Shown here: positions 7,560 through 16,926 of the stretch, piece after piece
Position numbering within the stretch: position 1 is the first letter of the stretch
Layout: the number at the start of each line of letters is the position of its first letter
Source: Paracoccaceae bacterium
GTDB lineage: Bacteria > Pseudomonadota > Alphaproteobacteria > Rhodobacterales > Rhodobacteraceae
DNA length: 64,000 nucleotides
Assembly: GCA_023383015.1 (NCBI GenBank)
Contig: JAHDXW010000011.1
Coordinates: 1-64,000 of the forward strand
Direction of reading: 5' to 3'
Position numbers and translations under genes: made by a program
The notes under the pieces: generated by a model
The model's database searches: none
What the model was told of the DNA's origin: nothing
The model's input: only the letters and a program-made list of their open reading frames with translations

Positions 7560-8353
7560 TTCAGGTTCCGCGTCAGCGGCACATGCGGCCGGCCGCAATG
7601 CGAGCCGCCGGTGATCTCGAGGACCGCGCCGGTCGTCCAGGGCGAGCGGTCGGAGGCCAGGAAGGCCACCGCCTCGGCGATGTCCTGCGGCGCGCCGGTC
7701 CGCCGCAGGGGGGTCGCCCGCAGCATGTCGTTGACATAGGGGTGCAGGTCGGGGTCGGTGGCGCGCACCACCTGGTCGAGGATCAGACCCGGCGCCACCG
7801 CGTTCACCCGGATGCCATGCGGGCCAAGCTCGATCGCCAGCACCTCGGTGACCATGTTCAGCGCCGCCTTGGAGCTGGCGTAGTGGCTCGACCCCGCCCG
7901 CGCCGACCGCGCCGCGCCCGAGGTGATGTTGACGATCCCGCCGGCGGTGCCGGTGGCGATCCAGCGCCGCGCAAGGCCGCGGGCAAGGAACATCGGCCCG
8001 CGCAGGTTGACGGCGAAGACACGGTCCCACTCGGCCTGGGTCATGTCGACCAGCGGCTGGTTGGGGAAGATGCCGTGCGCCGTCACCAGAAGGTCCGGCA
8101 GTCCCAACGCCGTCTCGGCACCGTCGATGATCGCCTCGACCGCATCCTCTTCGGCGACGTCGCCGGCCAGCGCGCAGCTTCGACGGCCGTCGGGGTCCAC
8201 GGCCCGCGCGGCCGCCGCGGCGGCCTCCTGTGACAGGTCGGCGAGCGCCACGCTCGCCCCCTCGCGCAGGAGCGTTTCGGCGACGGCGCGGCCGATGCGG
8301 CCGCCGCCGCCGGTGACAAGGGCGCGGCGGCCGGGCAGCAGGGCAGAGGTCAT
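7556..8353 (-). CDS. short-chain dehydrogenase/reductase
   Basis: 265-residue classical SDR. Visible are the cofactor motif ALVTGGGGRIGRAV, the AHGIFPNQ region in the NNAG position, Ser in NITSGAAR, the catalytic YASSK, and the PG segment VNAVAPGLI. NAD(P)-dependent oxidation of an alcohol or reduction of a carbonyl is expected; the substrate is unknown. It is embedded with 4-nt overlaps on both sides, which points to a shared pathway with the imported solute. Confidence 0.9.
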   Translation of the reverse strand: MTSALLPGRRALVTGGGGRIGRAVAETLLREGASVALADLSQEAAAAAARAVDPDGRRSCALAGDVAEEDAVEAIIDGAETALGLPDLLVTAHGIFPNQPLVDMTQAEWDRVFAVNLRGPMFLARGLARRWIATGTAGGIVNITSGAARSARAGSSHYASSKAALNMVTEVLAIELGPHGIRVNAVAPGLILDQVVRATDPDLHPYVNDMLRATPLRRTGAPQDIAEAVAFLASDRSPWTTGAVLEITGGSHCGRPHVPLTRNLK

Positions 8354-10104
8354 GCTCGGGTCTCCTCGATCGGTCCGGTGACGTCCTCGAAAGCGGCGAC
8401 GGCCTTTGCCAGCGCCACTTCGGCCCGGGTGCGCGCACGCACCAGCCGGGTCTCCAGGAAGCGCGCCGCCTCGCTGCCGGGCGCCAGCGCACCCAGCCGG
8501 CGCAGCGGCTGCAGCCCGGGGTAGGGGCCCATCGGCAGCGCCGGGTCGTGGTCGAAGGGGTCACAATCGGTGTAGTCCACCGGCACCAGCGCCCGCGCCA
8601 CCCGCTGCAGCGCCGCCCCGAGACGCGCCGCCGCGGCCGCATCCCGCGCCTGCTCCCTCTGGGCCGGGAAGCGCTCGGCCGCGGCCACCAGGCGCCGCGC
8701 GCGCCAGCGCAGGAGGCCGAGGTCGAACCGCCCCGGCCCGGCCGCCTCCTCGAGCGCGTCGAGTTCGGCAAGGAGATAGCGGCCGTGCTCGGCATAGTCG
8801 AGCGGCAGCACCCGGTCGGTCAGCAGACGCCAGACCGTGTGCATGTAGATCCGCGTGTCGCGCACCAGGATCTCGCGGTCGATCTTGTCGAGGAGGTCGT
8901 CCGGGGTGTGCCACCACCAGCCGGTGCCGAAGCCGCCGCGCCTGCCGGAACGGAAGAAGCTGCCGCCCGCATCCTCTGGGTCGGGCGGCTGGGTCGACAT
9001 GTTGCCGAAGATCGCCGGCACGCCGATGCCCCAGAAGCTCTGGTCGCCCGCCCGCCCCATCCGGGCGTTGCCGAATGTCTGGCCGGCGCGCGCGGCGATG
9101 GCCTCGGCGGCCAGCCCGCGCAGTTCGGCCGCCGCGGTGGTGTCGGCCACATGGGTGTTGCCGATGCCGCCGGTGGAATCGACGTTGACATGGACAAGGG
9201 CACGGGCGGCGAGCTGCTCCCAGTGGTGGTCCGCATACCAGGCCGAGGACGAGTAGCGCCCCTGGCTGTGCCCCGACCAGAAGGCCAGCCGCAGCCCGCG
9301 TGCCCAGGCGCCGCGCCGGGCGGCGGCAAGGCGGGCGACCTCGAGCATCGTGGCGTTCGCCCCGCCGTTGTCCATCACCCCATGGTACCAGGCGTCGTGA
9401 TGCCCGGTGAAGAACACGAAGGGGGCGTCGGGCCGGCCTTCAGGCATCATCTCGGCGATCAGGATCGGCGTCGTCCGCCAGCCGGTGTCGACATCGGCGA
9501 ACAGCCTGACCCCGGCCTCCAGCCGCGCCTTCAGGAGCGCACGCAGCGCCGTTCCCTCGGCATGGGCGACCGTCAGCACGACGGTGGCGGGCAGCAGGTC
9601 GAGCTTGCGGTCGTCGGGGCTGCCCCAGACCGGCGACAGGCACATCTCGTGGCGGTGCTCGTGGGCGCTGACATGCACCTGCCCGACGGCGCCGGCCCGG
9701 CTGGCGCGCTGGGTGATGACGGGATTGGCGATGCCGTCCACGATGACGACCCGGCCGCGCACGTCGGCGCGGGCGAAGTCGGCCTCGCTGCCCTGGCCGA
9801 GGTCGACCGCCGGCGCCGCCAGCCCGCCCGCCGGCGCCGGCCGGCCGAAGGAATGAGTGATCGCCGCCCCCGACCAGTCGCCGCAGGCGACGCGCGCGCC
9901 CGGCTGCGGCAGCGAGATGTAGGCGTGATGCAGGATCGTCTCGGTCGCGAAGCCCCAGCCGGCCAGCGCCGCCTCGACATGGCGCAGGCTCTCCATCTCG
10001 CCGGGGCTGCCTGCCTCCTTCATGTGGCGGGCGAAGACCTCCATGTGCGCCCACAGCGCCGCCCCGTCGACGGCGGCGCAGACCTCGTCGAGCAAGGCGC
10101 TCAT
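8350..10104 (-). CDS. M28-family metallopeptidase with altered active-site motif
   Basis: 584 residues, with no signal peptide visible. A PA-like insert precedes the zinc core: FFTGHHDAWYHGVMDNGG gives the H-x-D and Asp ligands, HVNVDSTGG a further Asp, and WWWHTPDDLLDKID the last His. Where canonical M28 enzymes have the Glu-Glu pair (GAEExG), this protein reads WSGHSQGRYSSS, so base and ligand differ. I recall this variant from a divergent clade of the family. It probably hydrolyses an imported peptide or amide. It overlaps both neighbours by 4 nt. Confidence 0.85.
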   Translation of the reverse strand: MSALLDEVCAAVDGAALWAHMEVFARHMKEAGSPGEMESLRHVEAALAGWGFATETILHHAYISLPQPGARVACGDWSGAAITHSFGRPAPAGGLAAPAVDLGQGSEADFARADVRGRVVIVDGIANPVITQRASRAGAVGQVHVSAHEHRHEMCLSPVWGSPDDRKLDLLPATVVLTVAHAEGTALRALLKARLEAGVRLFADVDTGWRTTPILIAEMMPEGRPDAPFVFFTGHHDAWYHGVMDNGGANATMLEVARLAAARRGAWARGLRLAFWSGHSQGRYSSSAWYADHHWEQLAARALVHVNVDSTGGIGNTHVADTTAAAELRGLAAEAIAARAGQTFGNARMGRAGDQSFWGIGVPAIFGNMSTQPPDPEDAGGSFFRSGRRGGFGTGWWWHTPDDLLDKIDREILVRDTRIYMHTVWRLLTDRVLPLDYAEHGRYLLAELDALEEAAGPGRFDLGLLRWRARRLVAAAERFPAQREQARDAAAAARLGAALQRVARALVPVDYTDCDPFDHDPALPMGPYPGLQPLRRLGALAPGSEAARFLETRLVRARTRAEVALAKAVAAFEDVTGPIEETRA

Positions 10105-10931
10105 CCGCTGCCCTCCCGTTGCTGCTTGATGATGTCGGCCGGGGTGCGCCCGCGGCCCGCGATCGACAGCGCCACCACCACGACCCCCGCAGCGAGGATC
10201 AGGATCGAGGACAGCGCCGCGATGGTCGGGTCCTGCCACTTCTGCAGGTAGAGGAACATCTCGATCGGCAGCGTGCTCTGGCCCGGGCGGACAAGGAACA
10301 GCGTCGTCTCGACCTGGTCGAAGGAGATGATCCAGGCGAAGACGCCGGCCATCACCACCCCGGCGCGGACCTGCGGCAGAACCACGCGCAGGAAGGTCTC
10401 GACCGGCCCGGCGCCGAGGTCCATCGCCGCCTCCTCGGTCGACCAGTCGAAGTTGGCGAAGGCCGCGCCGGTGATGGCGACCACGAAGGGGGTGACGACC
10501 AGCACATGGGTGATCAGCAGCGAGGGATAGCTGTTCACGGTGCCGATCCGCACGAAGAAGATGAACAGCGCCACTCCGAGCACGATGTTCGGCAGCACGA
10601 TCGGCGCCAGCAGCATCCCCTTGATCAGGTCGCGTCCGCGCAGGGCGTACTTGACCAGCGCGTAGGAGGCCAGCGTGCCGATGAGAAGCGCGATCGCCAT
10701 CGTCGCGGTGGCCAGCACGACGCTGCGGAGGGCGGCGCCGTAGAACGCCCCCTGGGCTGCCAGCGTCTCGTACCAGCGCAGCGAGTATTCCTGCGGCGGA
10801 AAGACGTTGTAGGCCGTGGCCGAGAACGAGGTGAGGATGACGATGGCCAGCGGCGACAGGATGAACAGCGCCCCGGCGACGCAGAAGGCGGCAAGCGCGA
10901 TGTGGCGGGGGTGGGGAAGGCGGCGGTGCAT
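10101..10931 (-). CDS. ABC transporter permease, PotC-like
   Basis: 276-residue inner-membrane permease with about six helices and the EAA loop TEEAAMDLGAGPVETFLRVV, which contacts the ATPase. It resembles the spermidine/putrescine-type (PotC) permeases. It lies 3 nt after the PotB-like gene and overlaps the peptidase gene by 4 nt. The transported solute is unknown; gamma-glutamyl compounds, peptides or polyamines are all possible given the neighbouring peptidase and gamma-glutamyltransferase. Confidence 0.92.
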   Translation of the reverse strand: MHRRLPHPRHIALAAFCVAGALFILSPLAIVILTSFSATAYNVFPPQEYSLRWYETLAAQGAFYGAALRSVVLATATMAIALLIGTLASYALVKYALRGRDLIKGMLLAPIVLPNIVLGVALFIFFVRIGTVNSYPSLLITHVLVVTPFVVAITGAAFANFDWSTEEAAMDLGAGPVETFLRVVLPQVRAGVVMAGVFAWIISFDQVETTLFLVRPGQSTLPIEMFLYLQKWQDPTIAALSSILILAAGVVVVALSIAGRGRTPADIIKQQREGSG

Positions 10932-10934
10932 GGC

Positions 10935-11804
10935 TCAGGGCTCGGCGTAGCGCAGCAGGCGGTTGGAGAGCACCACCGCCACCAGCGCCATCAGGAGCAG
11001 CGCCAGCCCCCCCACGGCGGCGAACGGCCAGTTGATCTCGGACGTCGCGCGGTAGACCTGCAGGGGCAGCACGAGCACCCGCCCGCCGCCAAGCAGCGCC
11101 GGCGTCACCAGCGCCCCGAGCGCGAGCGTGAAGGCGATCTGCGCCGCCGCCACGATTCCCGGCAGGGTCAGGGGGAGGGTGACGCGGCGGAAGGTGGTCC
11201 ACCATCCGGCGCCGAGGTCCATCGCCGCCTCGCGCAGGCTGGGGTCGAGCCGGGTCATCGCCGCGTAGATCGGGAACACGACGAAGGGCAGGAAGACATG
11301 GCTGAGGCTGATGACCACGCCGGTGAGGTTGTAGACCAGCTCCAGCGGCTCGCCGATCAGCCCCGCCCGCATCAGCGCCCAGTTGACCGCCCCCTGGTCG
11401 GCCAGCAGTACCGTCCAGCCGTAGCTGCGCACCACCACGCTGACAAGCACCGGCGAGAAGATGATCAGCCCGAACCAGCGCTGCAGCGCCGGGCTCTGCA
11501 GCCGCCACAGCCCGTAGGCGAGCGGGTAGCCGACGGCCAGCGCGATGGTCGTGACGATCGCAGCCACCTTCAGCGTGTCGAGGATCACCGCATGGTAGTA
11601 GGGATCGAACAGGAACCGCCGGTAGGTGGCGAAGGTGAAGTCCTGGATCAGCCGCCCGCGCTCGAACCGGTAGAAGCCGTATTCGAGGAAGCTGCCGATC
11701 GGCAGGATGAAGGCGTAGGTCATCAGCGCGAAGGCGGGCAGCAGCAGCAGCCACGGTGCCGCTGCCCGCGCCATGCCCCCGGTCCGCGGGGCGGGGGTGC
11801 TCAC
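10935..11804 (-). CDS. ABC transporter permease, PotB-like
   Basis: 289 residues with about six membrane helices and the EAA loop REAAMDLGAGWWTTFRRVTL. It pairs with the PotC-like subunit. The start is GTG at 11804, overlapping the ATPase stop codon (GTGA), which fixes it. The order ATPase, PotB, PotC matches polyamine/opine-class transporters. There is nothing unusual in the sequence. Confidence 0.92.
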   Translation of the reverse strand: MSTPAPRTGGMARAAAPWLLLLPAFALMTYAFILPIGSFLEYGFYRFERGRLIQDFTFATYRRFLFDPYYHAVILDTLKVAAIVTTIALAVGYPLAYGLWRLQSPALQRWFGLIIFSPVLVSVVVRSYGWTVLLADQGAVNWALMRAGLIGEPLELVYNLTGVVISLSHVFLPFVVFPIYAAMTRLDPSLREAAMDLGAGWWTTFRRVTLPLTLPGIVAAAQIAFTLALGALVTPALLGGGRVLVLPLQVYRATSEINWPFAAVGGLALLLMALVAVVLSNRLLRYAEP

Positions 11805-12877
11805 CCTGCCTCCGGGAACAGCCGCGCGGCGGCGCCGTGCCAGCCGAGGTCGACCAGCGTGCCGCGCGGCCAGGGCGGCTCGTCGATCCTGTGGCGGTCC
11901 TCGACCGTCAGCGTGAAGCCGGGCTCGGCGGCCACGACGTAGTGCACCGACGAGCCGGCGAAGCTCGCCTCGAGGATGCGGCCGCGGGTGCGCACCGGCT
12001 GGCCCTCGGCCGCCGCCCCGATCCGCACCGCCTCGTAGCGCAGCGCCACCACCCCGGTGCCGGCGGCCGGGGTCTGCCCGACCCGCGCCTCGAAGACGAG
12101 GCCGCCCAGCGCCACCTTCGCGGCCTGCCCGTCGATGCCCTGCACCGTCACCGGCAGCAGGTTGGCGTTGCCGAGGAACGAGGCCACGAAGCGCGTCGCC
12201 GGCGCGTCATAGACCTCGTGCGGGGCGCCGATCTGCTCGATCCGTCCGTCGCGCATGATCGCCACCTGGTCGGACATCGTCAGCGCCTCGCCCTGGTCGT
12301 GGGTGACGTAGACGAAGGTGGCGCCGACGCTCTCCTGGATGCGCTTGAGTTCGCCCTGCATCTGCAGCCGGAGCTTGAGGTCCAGCGCGCCGAGCGGCTC
12401 GTCGAGGAGCAGCACGCGCGGCTTGTTCACCAGCGCGCGGGCCAGCGCCACGCGCTGCATCTGCCCGCCCGACAGCTGGCGCGGCTTGCGATCGGCGAAG
12501 TCGGTCAGCCCCACCAGCGCCAGCGCCTCCATCACCTGGCGGCGCCGGTCGGCGCGCGGGACGCGCGCCACCGAGGGGCCGAAGGCGACGTTCTCGTAGG
12601 CGGTCATGTGCGGGAACAGCGCCCAGCGCTGGAACACCATGTTGGTCGGACGGCGGTAGGCGGGAACCCCGTTCATGACCTGGTCGCCGATCCAGATCCG
12701 CCCCGAATCGGGGTCCTCGAAGCCCGACAGCATCCGCAGCGTCGTCGATTTGCCGCAGCCCGAGGGACCGAGCAGCGAGAAGAACGACCCCTCCGGGATG
12801 CGGAAGCTCACCCCGTCCACGGCGCGGAAGCCGCGGAAGGTCTTGCTGACCGCCTCGAGTTCCACGCCCTGGCGCAT
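11801..12877 (-). CDS. ABC transporter ATPase, PotA-like
   Basis: 358-residue ATPase. Walker A GPSGCGKSTTL, Q-loop, signature LSGGQMQRVALARAL, Walker B RVLLLDEPLGALD and the switch His in YVTHDQGEAL are all present. A C-terminal TOBE domain (about residues 240-355) follows, as in PotA/FbpC. It energises import by the two downstream permeases. It follows the binding-protein gene by about 76 nt. Confidence 0.95.
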   Translation of the reverse strand: MRQGVELEAVSKTFRGFRAVDGVSFRIPEGSFFSLLGPSGCGKSTTLRMLSGFEDPDSGRIWIGDQVMNGVPAYRRPTNMVFQRWALFPHMTAYENVAFGPSVARVPRADRRRQVMEALALVGLTDFADRKPRQLSGGQMQRVALARALVNKPRVLLLDEPLGALDLKLRLQMQGELKRIQESVGATFVYVTHDQGEALTMSDQVAIMRDGRIEQIGAPHEVYDAPATRFVASFLGNANLLPVTVQGIDGQAAKVALGGLVFEARVGQTPAAGTGVVALRYEAVRIGAAAEGQPVRTRGRILEASFAGSSVHYVVAAEPGFTLTVEDRHRIDEPPWPRGTLVDLGWHGAAARLFPEAG

Positions 12878-12953
12878 GTCCGTCCGTCACCCCCGTGTGC
12901 CGGCGGGGGCCCCCGCCGGGGCCCCCGCCTGCGGTCGCCTGCCCTGCCGGGGC

Positions 12954-14033
12954 TCAGCGCATCCTGAACTTGACCTCGCGGTCCCAGCGCTCGCGCCAGC
13001 CCGCGCTCTCCTCGGCGATGTGCTTGTAGTCGAGCAGGATGGCGGTCTCGGCCAGTTCGATGTTCAGCATCGGGTTGGCCATCTGCTCGGGCGACTGCGA
13101 GGCGTTGCGCACCACCGGGATGGCGAAGGTCAGCGCCCCGTAGCGGCCGGCGTTGTCGGGCTCGAGCAGGGTGTTGACGAGGTCCTCGCAGACCGCCCGC
13201 TCGGCGTCGGTGACGCCCTTGGCGATGGTCAGGTAGATCGGGAAGGCGATCAGCCCCTCCTTCGGGACCGCGAAGCCGAGCGGTGCGCCTTCGTTGATCC
13301 AGACGTTGGCGAGCGAGGAGAACCACGGCGCGTAATGCGCATCGCCCGACACCAGCAGGTTCTTCACCCCGTCGTTGGAATCGACCAGCGCGCGGATGTT
13401 GGCGGCGGCGTTGGCCCAGGTCTGGAAGCCGGGGTCGATGTTGTACTCGTCGCCGCCGTTCAGCCGAGCCGCGATCGCCAGCATGCGCGTGTCGTAGTCG
13501 AAGAAGGTGACCTTCTTGTCGTTGCCCTCGGCCCACAGGACCGTCCAGGAATCCGGCGGGGTCGCGACCGCGTCCTTGTTGTAGAGGATGCCGATCCCCG
13601 ACATCTGGTAGCCGACGCCGCGGGCGTCCTCGCGGATGAACTCGGGGATCACGTTCGCCATGTTGGTGACCCGCTCGGGGTTCATCGATTCCCACATGTC
13701 GTCGACGTCGCCCTTGTTCATCGAATCGACATTGAAGAAGCCGCAATGCACCAGCGGATCGTCGGGCGTGGTCATGCGCGCGGCCACCATCCTTGGATAG
13801 GTGATGGCGTTGTTCGATTCGAGGATCTCGATGGTGACATGCGGGTTCGCGGCGCGGTATGCCTCGATCACCTCCATCGGCACGATCCCCTGGTTGGAGC
13901 CGGCCCAGATGAAGAAGGTGATCGTGACCGGCTCCTGCGCCGGTGCGGCCGTGGCAGCAGCCGCGGCAAGGCCGAGCGCGAGGCCGGTGCGGGCCCCCGC
14001 CTGCCGGGCCGTCCTGAGCGTCTTGCCGAGCAT
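12954..14033 (-). CDS. periplasmic solute-binding protein, PotD-like
   Basis: 359 residues with a Sec signal peptide (Arg-rich n-region, Ala/Leu core, cleavage near APA|QEP), then a group 1 spermidine/putrescine-type fold (VTITFFIWAGSNQGIVPMEV; later GYQMSGIGILYNKDAVATPP). It captures the solute for the permease pair. It is the first gene of the operon and is divergent from the Lrp regulator; the 200-bp gap between them is unusually A+T-rich for this genome and holds the palindromes listed separately. Confidence 0.92.
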   Translation of the reverse strand: MLGKTLRTARQAGARTGLALGLAAAAATAAPAQEPVTITFFIWAGSNQGIVPMEVIEAYRAANPHVTIEILESNNAITYPRMVAARMTTPDDPLVHCGFFNVDSMNKGDVDDMWESMNPERVTNMANVIPEFIREDARGVGYQMSGIGILYNKDAVATPPDSWTVLWAEGNDKKVTFFDYDTRMLAIAARLNGGDEYNIDPGFQTWANAAANIRALVDSNDGVKNLLVSGDAHYAPWFSSLANVWINEGAPLGFAVPKEGLIAFPIYLTIAKGVTDAERAVCEDLVNTLLEPDNAGRYGALTFAIPVVRNASQSPEQMANPMLNIELAETAILLDYKHIAEESAGWRERWDREVKFRMR

Positions 14034-14146
14034 CGTAACCCTCCTGTGCGATGCGGTGGTGGGGCAGCCAAGTCGTGATGCGGCAAGCTTTGCACGTCGC
14101 TATGGCATAATCAAGATTGATCGCGCAGCGTATAGGCGATACCTCT

Positions 14147-14163
14147 ACGCAATGCGTATGCGT
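14147..14163. promoter_or_regulatory. candidate Lrp-family operator with palindrome and direct repeat
   Basis: ACGCAATGCGT (14147-14157) is a perfect palindrome around one base, and ATGCGT repeats directly at 14152-14157 and 14158-14163. The site lies in the relatively A+T-rich gap between the binding-protein gene and the Lrp-type gene, where an autoregulated Lrp-family operator is expected. Binding is inferred. Confidence 0.4.
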
Positions 14164-14234
14164 AACTGGCGCGGCCGCCGCGGCGCGGCGGCCCTGCCTC
14201 GGCGGCGTGACGGGTGCACAGGAAGGCGGGCGAC

Positions 14235-14786
14235 GTGACAGGCGACCTCGACACCACCGATCTCGACATCGTGGCCGAGCTCTCGGCCGACGGCCGCCGC
14301 CCGTTCCGCGAGATCGCCCGCAAGCTCGGCGTGTCCGAGGGCACCGTCCGGGCCCGCGTCGGGCGCATGCAGGAGCAGGGGGTGATCCGCTTCGCCGCCG
14401 TCGGCAGCCCCACGGCGCTGGGGGTGGCCTGCAACGCGCTGGTGCTGATCAAGGTCCGTCCCGGCTCGGTCAACGAGGCGGCCGAGCGGCTGGCCGGCCT
14501 GCCGCATGTGCGCTTCGTCGGCACCACGCTCGGCTCCTCCGACATCGCCATCCAGACGCTGCACGCCTCCTTCGAGGAACTCTACCGCTTCGTCGCCGAG
14601 GGTATCCCGGTGCTGGTGCCCGATGTCGTTGCGACCGAGACGCTGCAGGTCGCGCGGGTGCTCAAGAGCGAGTGGAACTGGGCCGAGTGGCTGCGCGAGG
14701 GGCTGATCGCCCCGCCCGGCGCCGGCGAGGACGGCGGCCGCCCGGGCGAGGAGGCGGCGGTGGCAGACGCCAGGCTGCGCGCCTGA
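14235..14786 (+). CDS. Lrp/AsnC-family transcriptional regulator
   Basis: 183 residues. The N-terminal winged HTH (TDLDIVAELSADGRRPFREI, then ARKLGVSEGTVRARV) is followed by a RAM effector domain (VALVLIKVRPGS-like strand, VRFVGTTLGSSDIAIQT). I chose GTG at 14235 because GGAAGG lies 8 nt upstream; GTG at 14214 is the alternative. It is divergent from the transporter operon and 35 nt before the gamma-glutamyltransferase, so it probably controls both in response to an amino acid or related ligand. Confidence 0.9.
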   Translation: MTGDLDTTDLDIVAELSADGRRPFREIARKLGVSEGTVRARVGRMQEQGVIRFAAVGSPTALGVACNALVLIKVRPGSVNEAAERLAGLPHVRFVGTTLGSSDIAIQTLHASFEELYRFVAEGIPVLVPDVVATETLQVARVLKSEWNWAEWLREGLIAPPGAGEDGGRPGEEAAVADARLRA

Positions 14787-14821
14787 CGGTACAGGCCGGA
14801 CACGGCAGGGGAGATGCGGAC

Positions 14822-16627
14822 ATGAGCTTCACCACCCGCCCCGAGATCGTCGGCACCTTCGGCGTCGTCGCCTCCACCCACTGGATCGCCTCGGCGGTCG
14901 GAATGGCGGTGCTGGAGCGCGGCGGCAACGCCTTCGATGCCGCGGTGGCGACGGGCTTCGTGCTGCAGGTGGTCGAGCCGCATCTGAACGGGCCCGGAGG
15001 CGAGGTGCCGGCGATCCTGGCGCGCGGCGACCGCGGGCCGGTGCAGGTGCTGTGCGGGCAGGGGGTGGCGCCGGCCGGCGCCACCATCGCCCGCTACCGC
15101 GCCGAGGGCCTTGCCGAGGTGCCCGGCTCGGGGCTGCTGGCGACCGTGGTTCCCGGTGCCTTCGACGGCTGGATGCTGCTGCTGCGCGATCACGGCACGA
15201 TCAGCCTGCGGGACGCGCTCGGGCCGGCCATCGGCTATGCCGAGCAGGGCCACCCGATGCTGGCCCGCGCCGCCGGGGCGATCGCCGCGCTCGCCCCCTT
15301 CTTCCGCGCGCACTGGCCGAGCTCGGCCGAGGTCTGGCTGCCCGGCGGGCAGGCGCCGGCGGCGGGGGCGCTGTTTCGCAACCCCGCCCTGGCGGCGACC
15401 TGGCGGCGGATCCTTGCCGAGGCCGAGCGGGCGCGCGGGCGGGAAGCGCAGATCGAGGCGGCGCGGGCGGCCTTCTACCGCGGCTTCGTGGCCGAGGCGA
15501 TCGGCCGCTTCCTGGCCGGGGCCGAGGTGATGGACGCCTCGGGCGCGCGCCACCGCGGGGTGCTGACGGCCGACGACCTGGCCCGCTGGCAGGCCGGCTT
15601 CGAGCCGCCGGTGGCCGCCCGGCACGGCGACTGGACGCTCTTCAAGACCGGCGCCTGGGGGCAGGGGCCGGTGCTGCACCAGGCGCTTGGCATCGCCCGT
15701 GCCGCCGGCATCGACGCGGCCGATCCGGCCGGGGCGGAGTTCGTCCACATCGCTGCCGAGGCGATGAAGCTCGCCTTCGCCGACCGCGAGGCCTATTATG
15801 GCGATGCCCCCGAGGCCGTCGCGGCGCTGCCGCAGCTGCTCGACCCCGCCTACCTGAACGCCCGCGCCGGGCTGATCGGGGCGGAGGCCTCGCTGGAGCA
15901 GCGTCCCGGCCGGCTGCCGGGACTGGCTCATCTGGCCGACGCCGCGATCGCCCGGGCCGCGCGCGGCTCGGCCGCGGGGGGGCCGCCGGCGACCGCGGCG
16001 ATGGGGCTGGGCGAGCCGACGATGGCGCATCTGGCCCAGCGCGAGGGCGACACCTGCCACCTCGACGTCATCGACCGCTGGGGCAACATCGTCGCGGCCA
16101 CGCCGTCGGGGGGCTGGCTGCAGTCCTCGCCGGTGGTGCCGGGCCTCGGCTTCGCGCTGAACAGCCGGGCGCAGATGTTCTGGCTGGAGGAAGGCCAGCC
16201 GGCCTCGCTCGCCCCCGGAAGGCGGCCGCGCACGACGCTGTCGCCGTCGCTGGCGGCGGTCGGGGGACGGCCGGCGCTGGCCTTCGGCACCCCGGGCGGC
16301 GACCAGCAGGACCAGTGGCAGCTGGTCTTCTTCCTGCGGCTCCTGGCCGGGCAGGACGGGTTGCAGGCAGCCCTTGACGCGCCGCTGTTCCACAGCGGGC
16401 ACTTCCAGGGCTCGTTCGCACCGCGGACCGCCGACCCCGGGCGGCTGACGATCGAGCCCGCCTGGGGCCGGACGGTGCTGGAGGCGCTTGCCGGCCGCGG
16501 CCACCGGCTGGAGGTGACCGCGCCCTGGGCGGTCGGCCGGCTGACGGCCGCCCTTCGCGGTGCCGACGGCGTGCTGCGCGCGGCCGCCTCGCCGCGGCTG
16601 ATGCAGGCCTATGCGGTGGGCCGCTGA
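14822..16627 (+). CDS. gamma-glutamyltransferase family protein
   Basis: 601-residue Ntn hydrolase. N-terminal features GVVASTHWIASAVGMAVLER and GGNAFDAAVATGFVLQVVEP are typical. The self-cleavage/catalytic Thr is predicted at residue 411 in GDTCHLDVIDRWGNIVAATP, where most homologues read TTH. No signal peptide is visible, unlike periplasmic Ggt, so it is likely cytoplasmic and works on an imported gamma-glutamyl or N-acyl compound, in line with the divergent importer. It is probably co-transcribed with the Lrp regulator. Confidence 0.9.
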   Translation: MSFTTRPEIVGTFGVVASTHWIASAVGMAVLERGGNAFDAAVATGFVLQVVEPHLNGPGGEVPAILARGDRGPVQVLCGQGVAPAGATIARYRAEGLAEVPGSGLLATVVPGAFDGWMLLLRDHGTISLRDALGPAIGYAEQGHPMLARAAGAIAALAPFFRAHWPSSAEVWLPGGQAPAAGALFRNPALAATWRRILAEAERARGREAQIEAARAAFYRGFVAEAIGRFLAGAEVMDASGARHRGVLTADDLARWQAGFEPPVAARHGDWTLFKTGAWGQGPVLHQALGIARAAGIDAADPAGAEFVHIAAEAMKLAFADREAYYGDAPEAVAALPQLLDPAYLNARAGLIGAEASLEQRPGRLPGLAHLADAAIARAARGSAAGGPPATAAMGLGEPTMAHLAQREGDTCHLDVIDRWGNIVAATPSGGWLQSSPVVPGLGFALNSRAQMFWLEEGQPASLAPGRRPRTTLSPSLAAVGGRPALAFGTPGGDQQDQWQLVFFLRLLAGQDGLQAALDAPLFHSGHFQGSFAPRTADPGRLTIEPAWGRTVLEALAGRGHRLEVTAPWAVGRLTAALRGADGVLRAAASPRLMQAYAVGR

Positions 16628-16926
16628 CCACAGGGACGCCGCCGCGGCGGCGCTGTCCCACGCATGGGACATGTCACAGGCCATTGGAAATGCTTGAAGG
16701 CACGTGACGCATCAACATTTCGGCAAGGATGATTGCCGGGGGGGGGCGGCGCGGCGCCGCGGCGAGCAGCCCCGTCCCGCACACGACCCTGCCTGTCACC
16801 CCACCCCTCCGCCCGCGCGGCCCGCAGGGGCAGCGCCCGGCCGTGGCCGCGGCAACGCACCGGCGGGGCACACCTCCGGCGTCGAGGGTCGGCCGGGCGC
16901 GCTGCGCGGGACGGGCGGGCCGGGGC
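16628..16926. other. non-coding gap between convergent genes
   Basis: No supported gene lies in these 299 bases between the gamma-glutamyltransferase stop and the MetF-like stop. There is a run of nine G at 16738-16746. I see no convincing terminator, RNA or ORF. Confidence 0.6.

Noticed and set aside
10119-11942. 607-residue plus-strand ORF opposite the permease genes
   Set aside because: It is an antisense shadow: low-complexity Arg/Gly/His composition, no motifs, and opposite two clear permeases.
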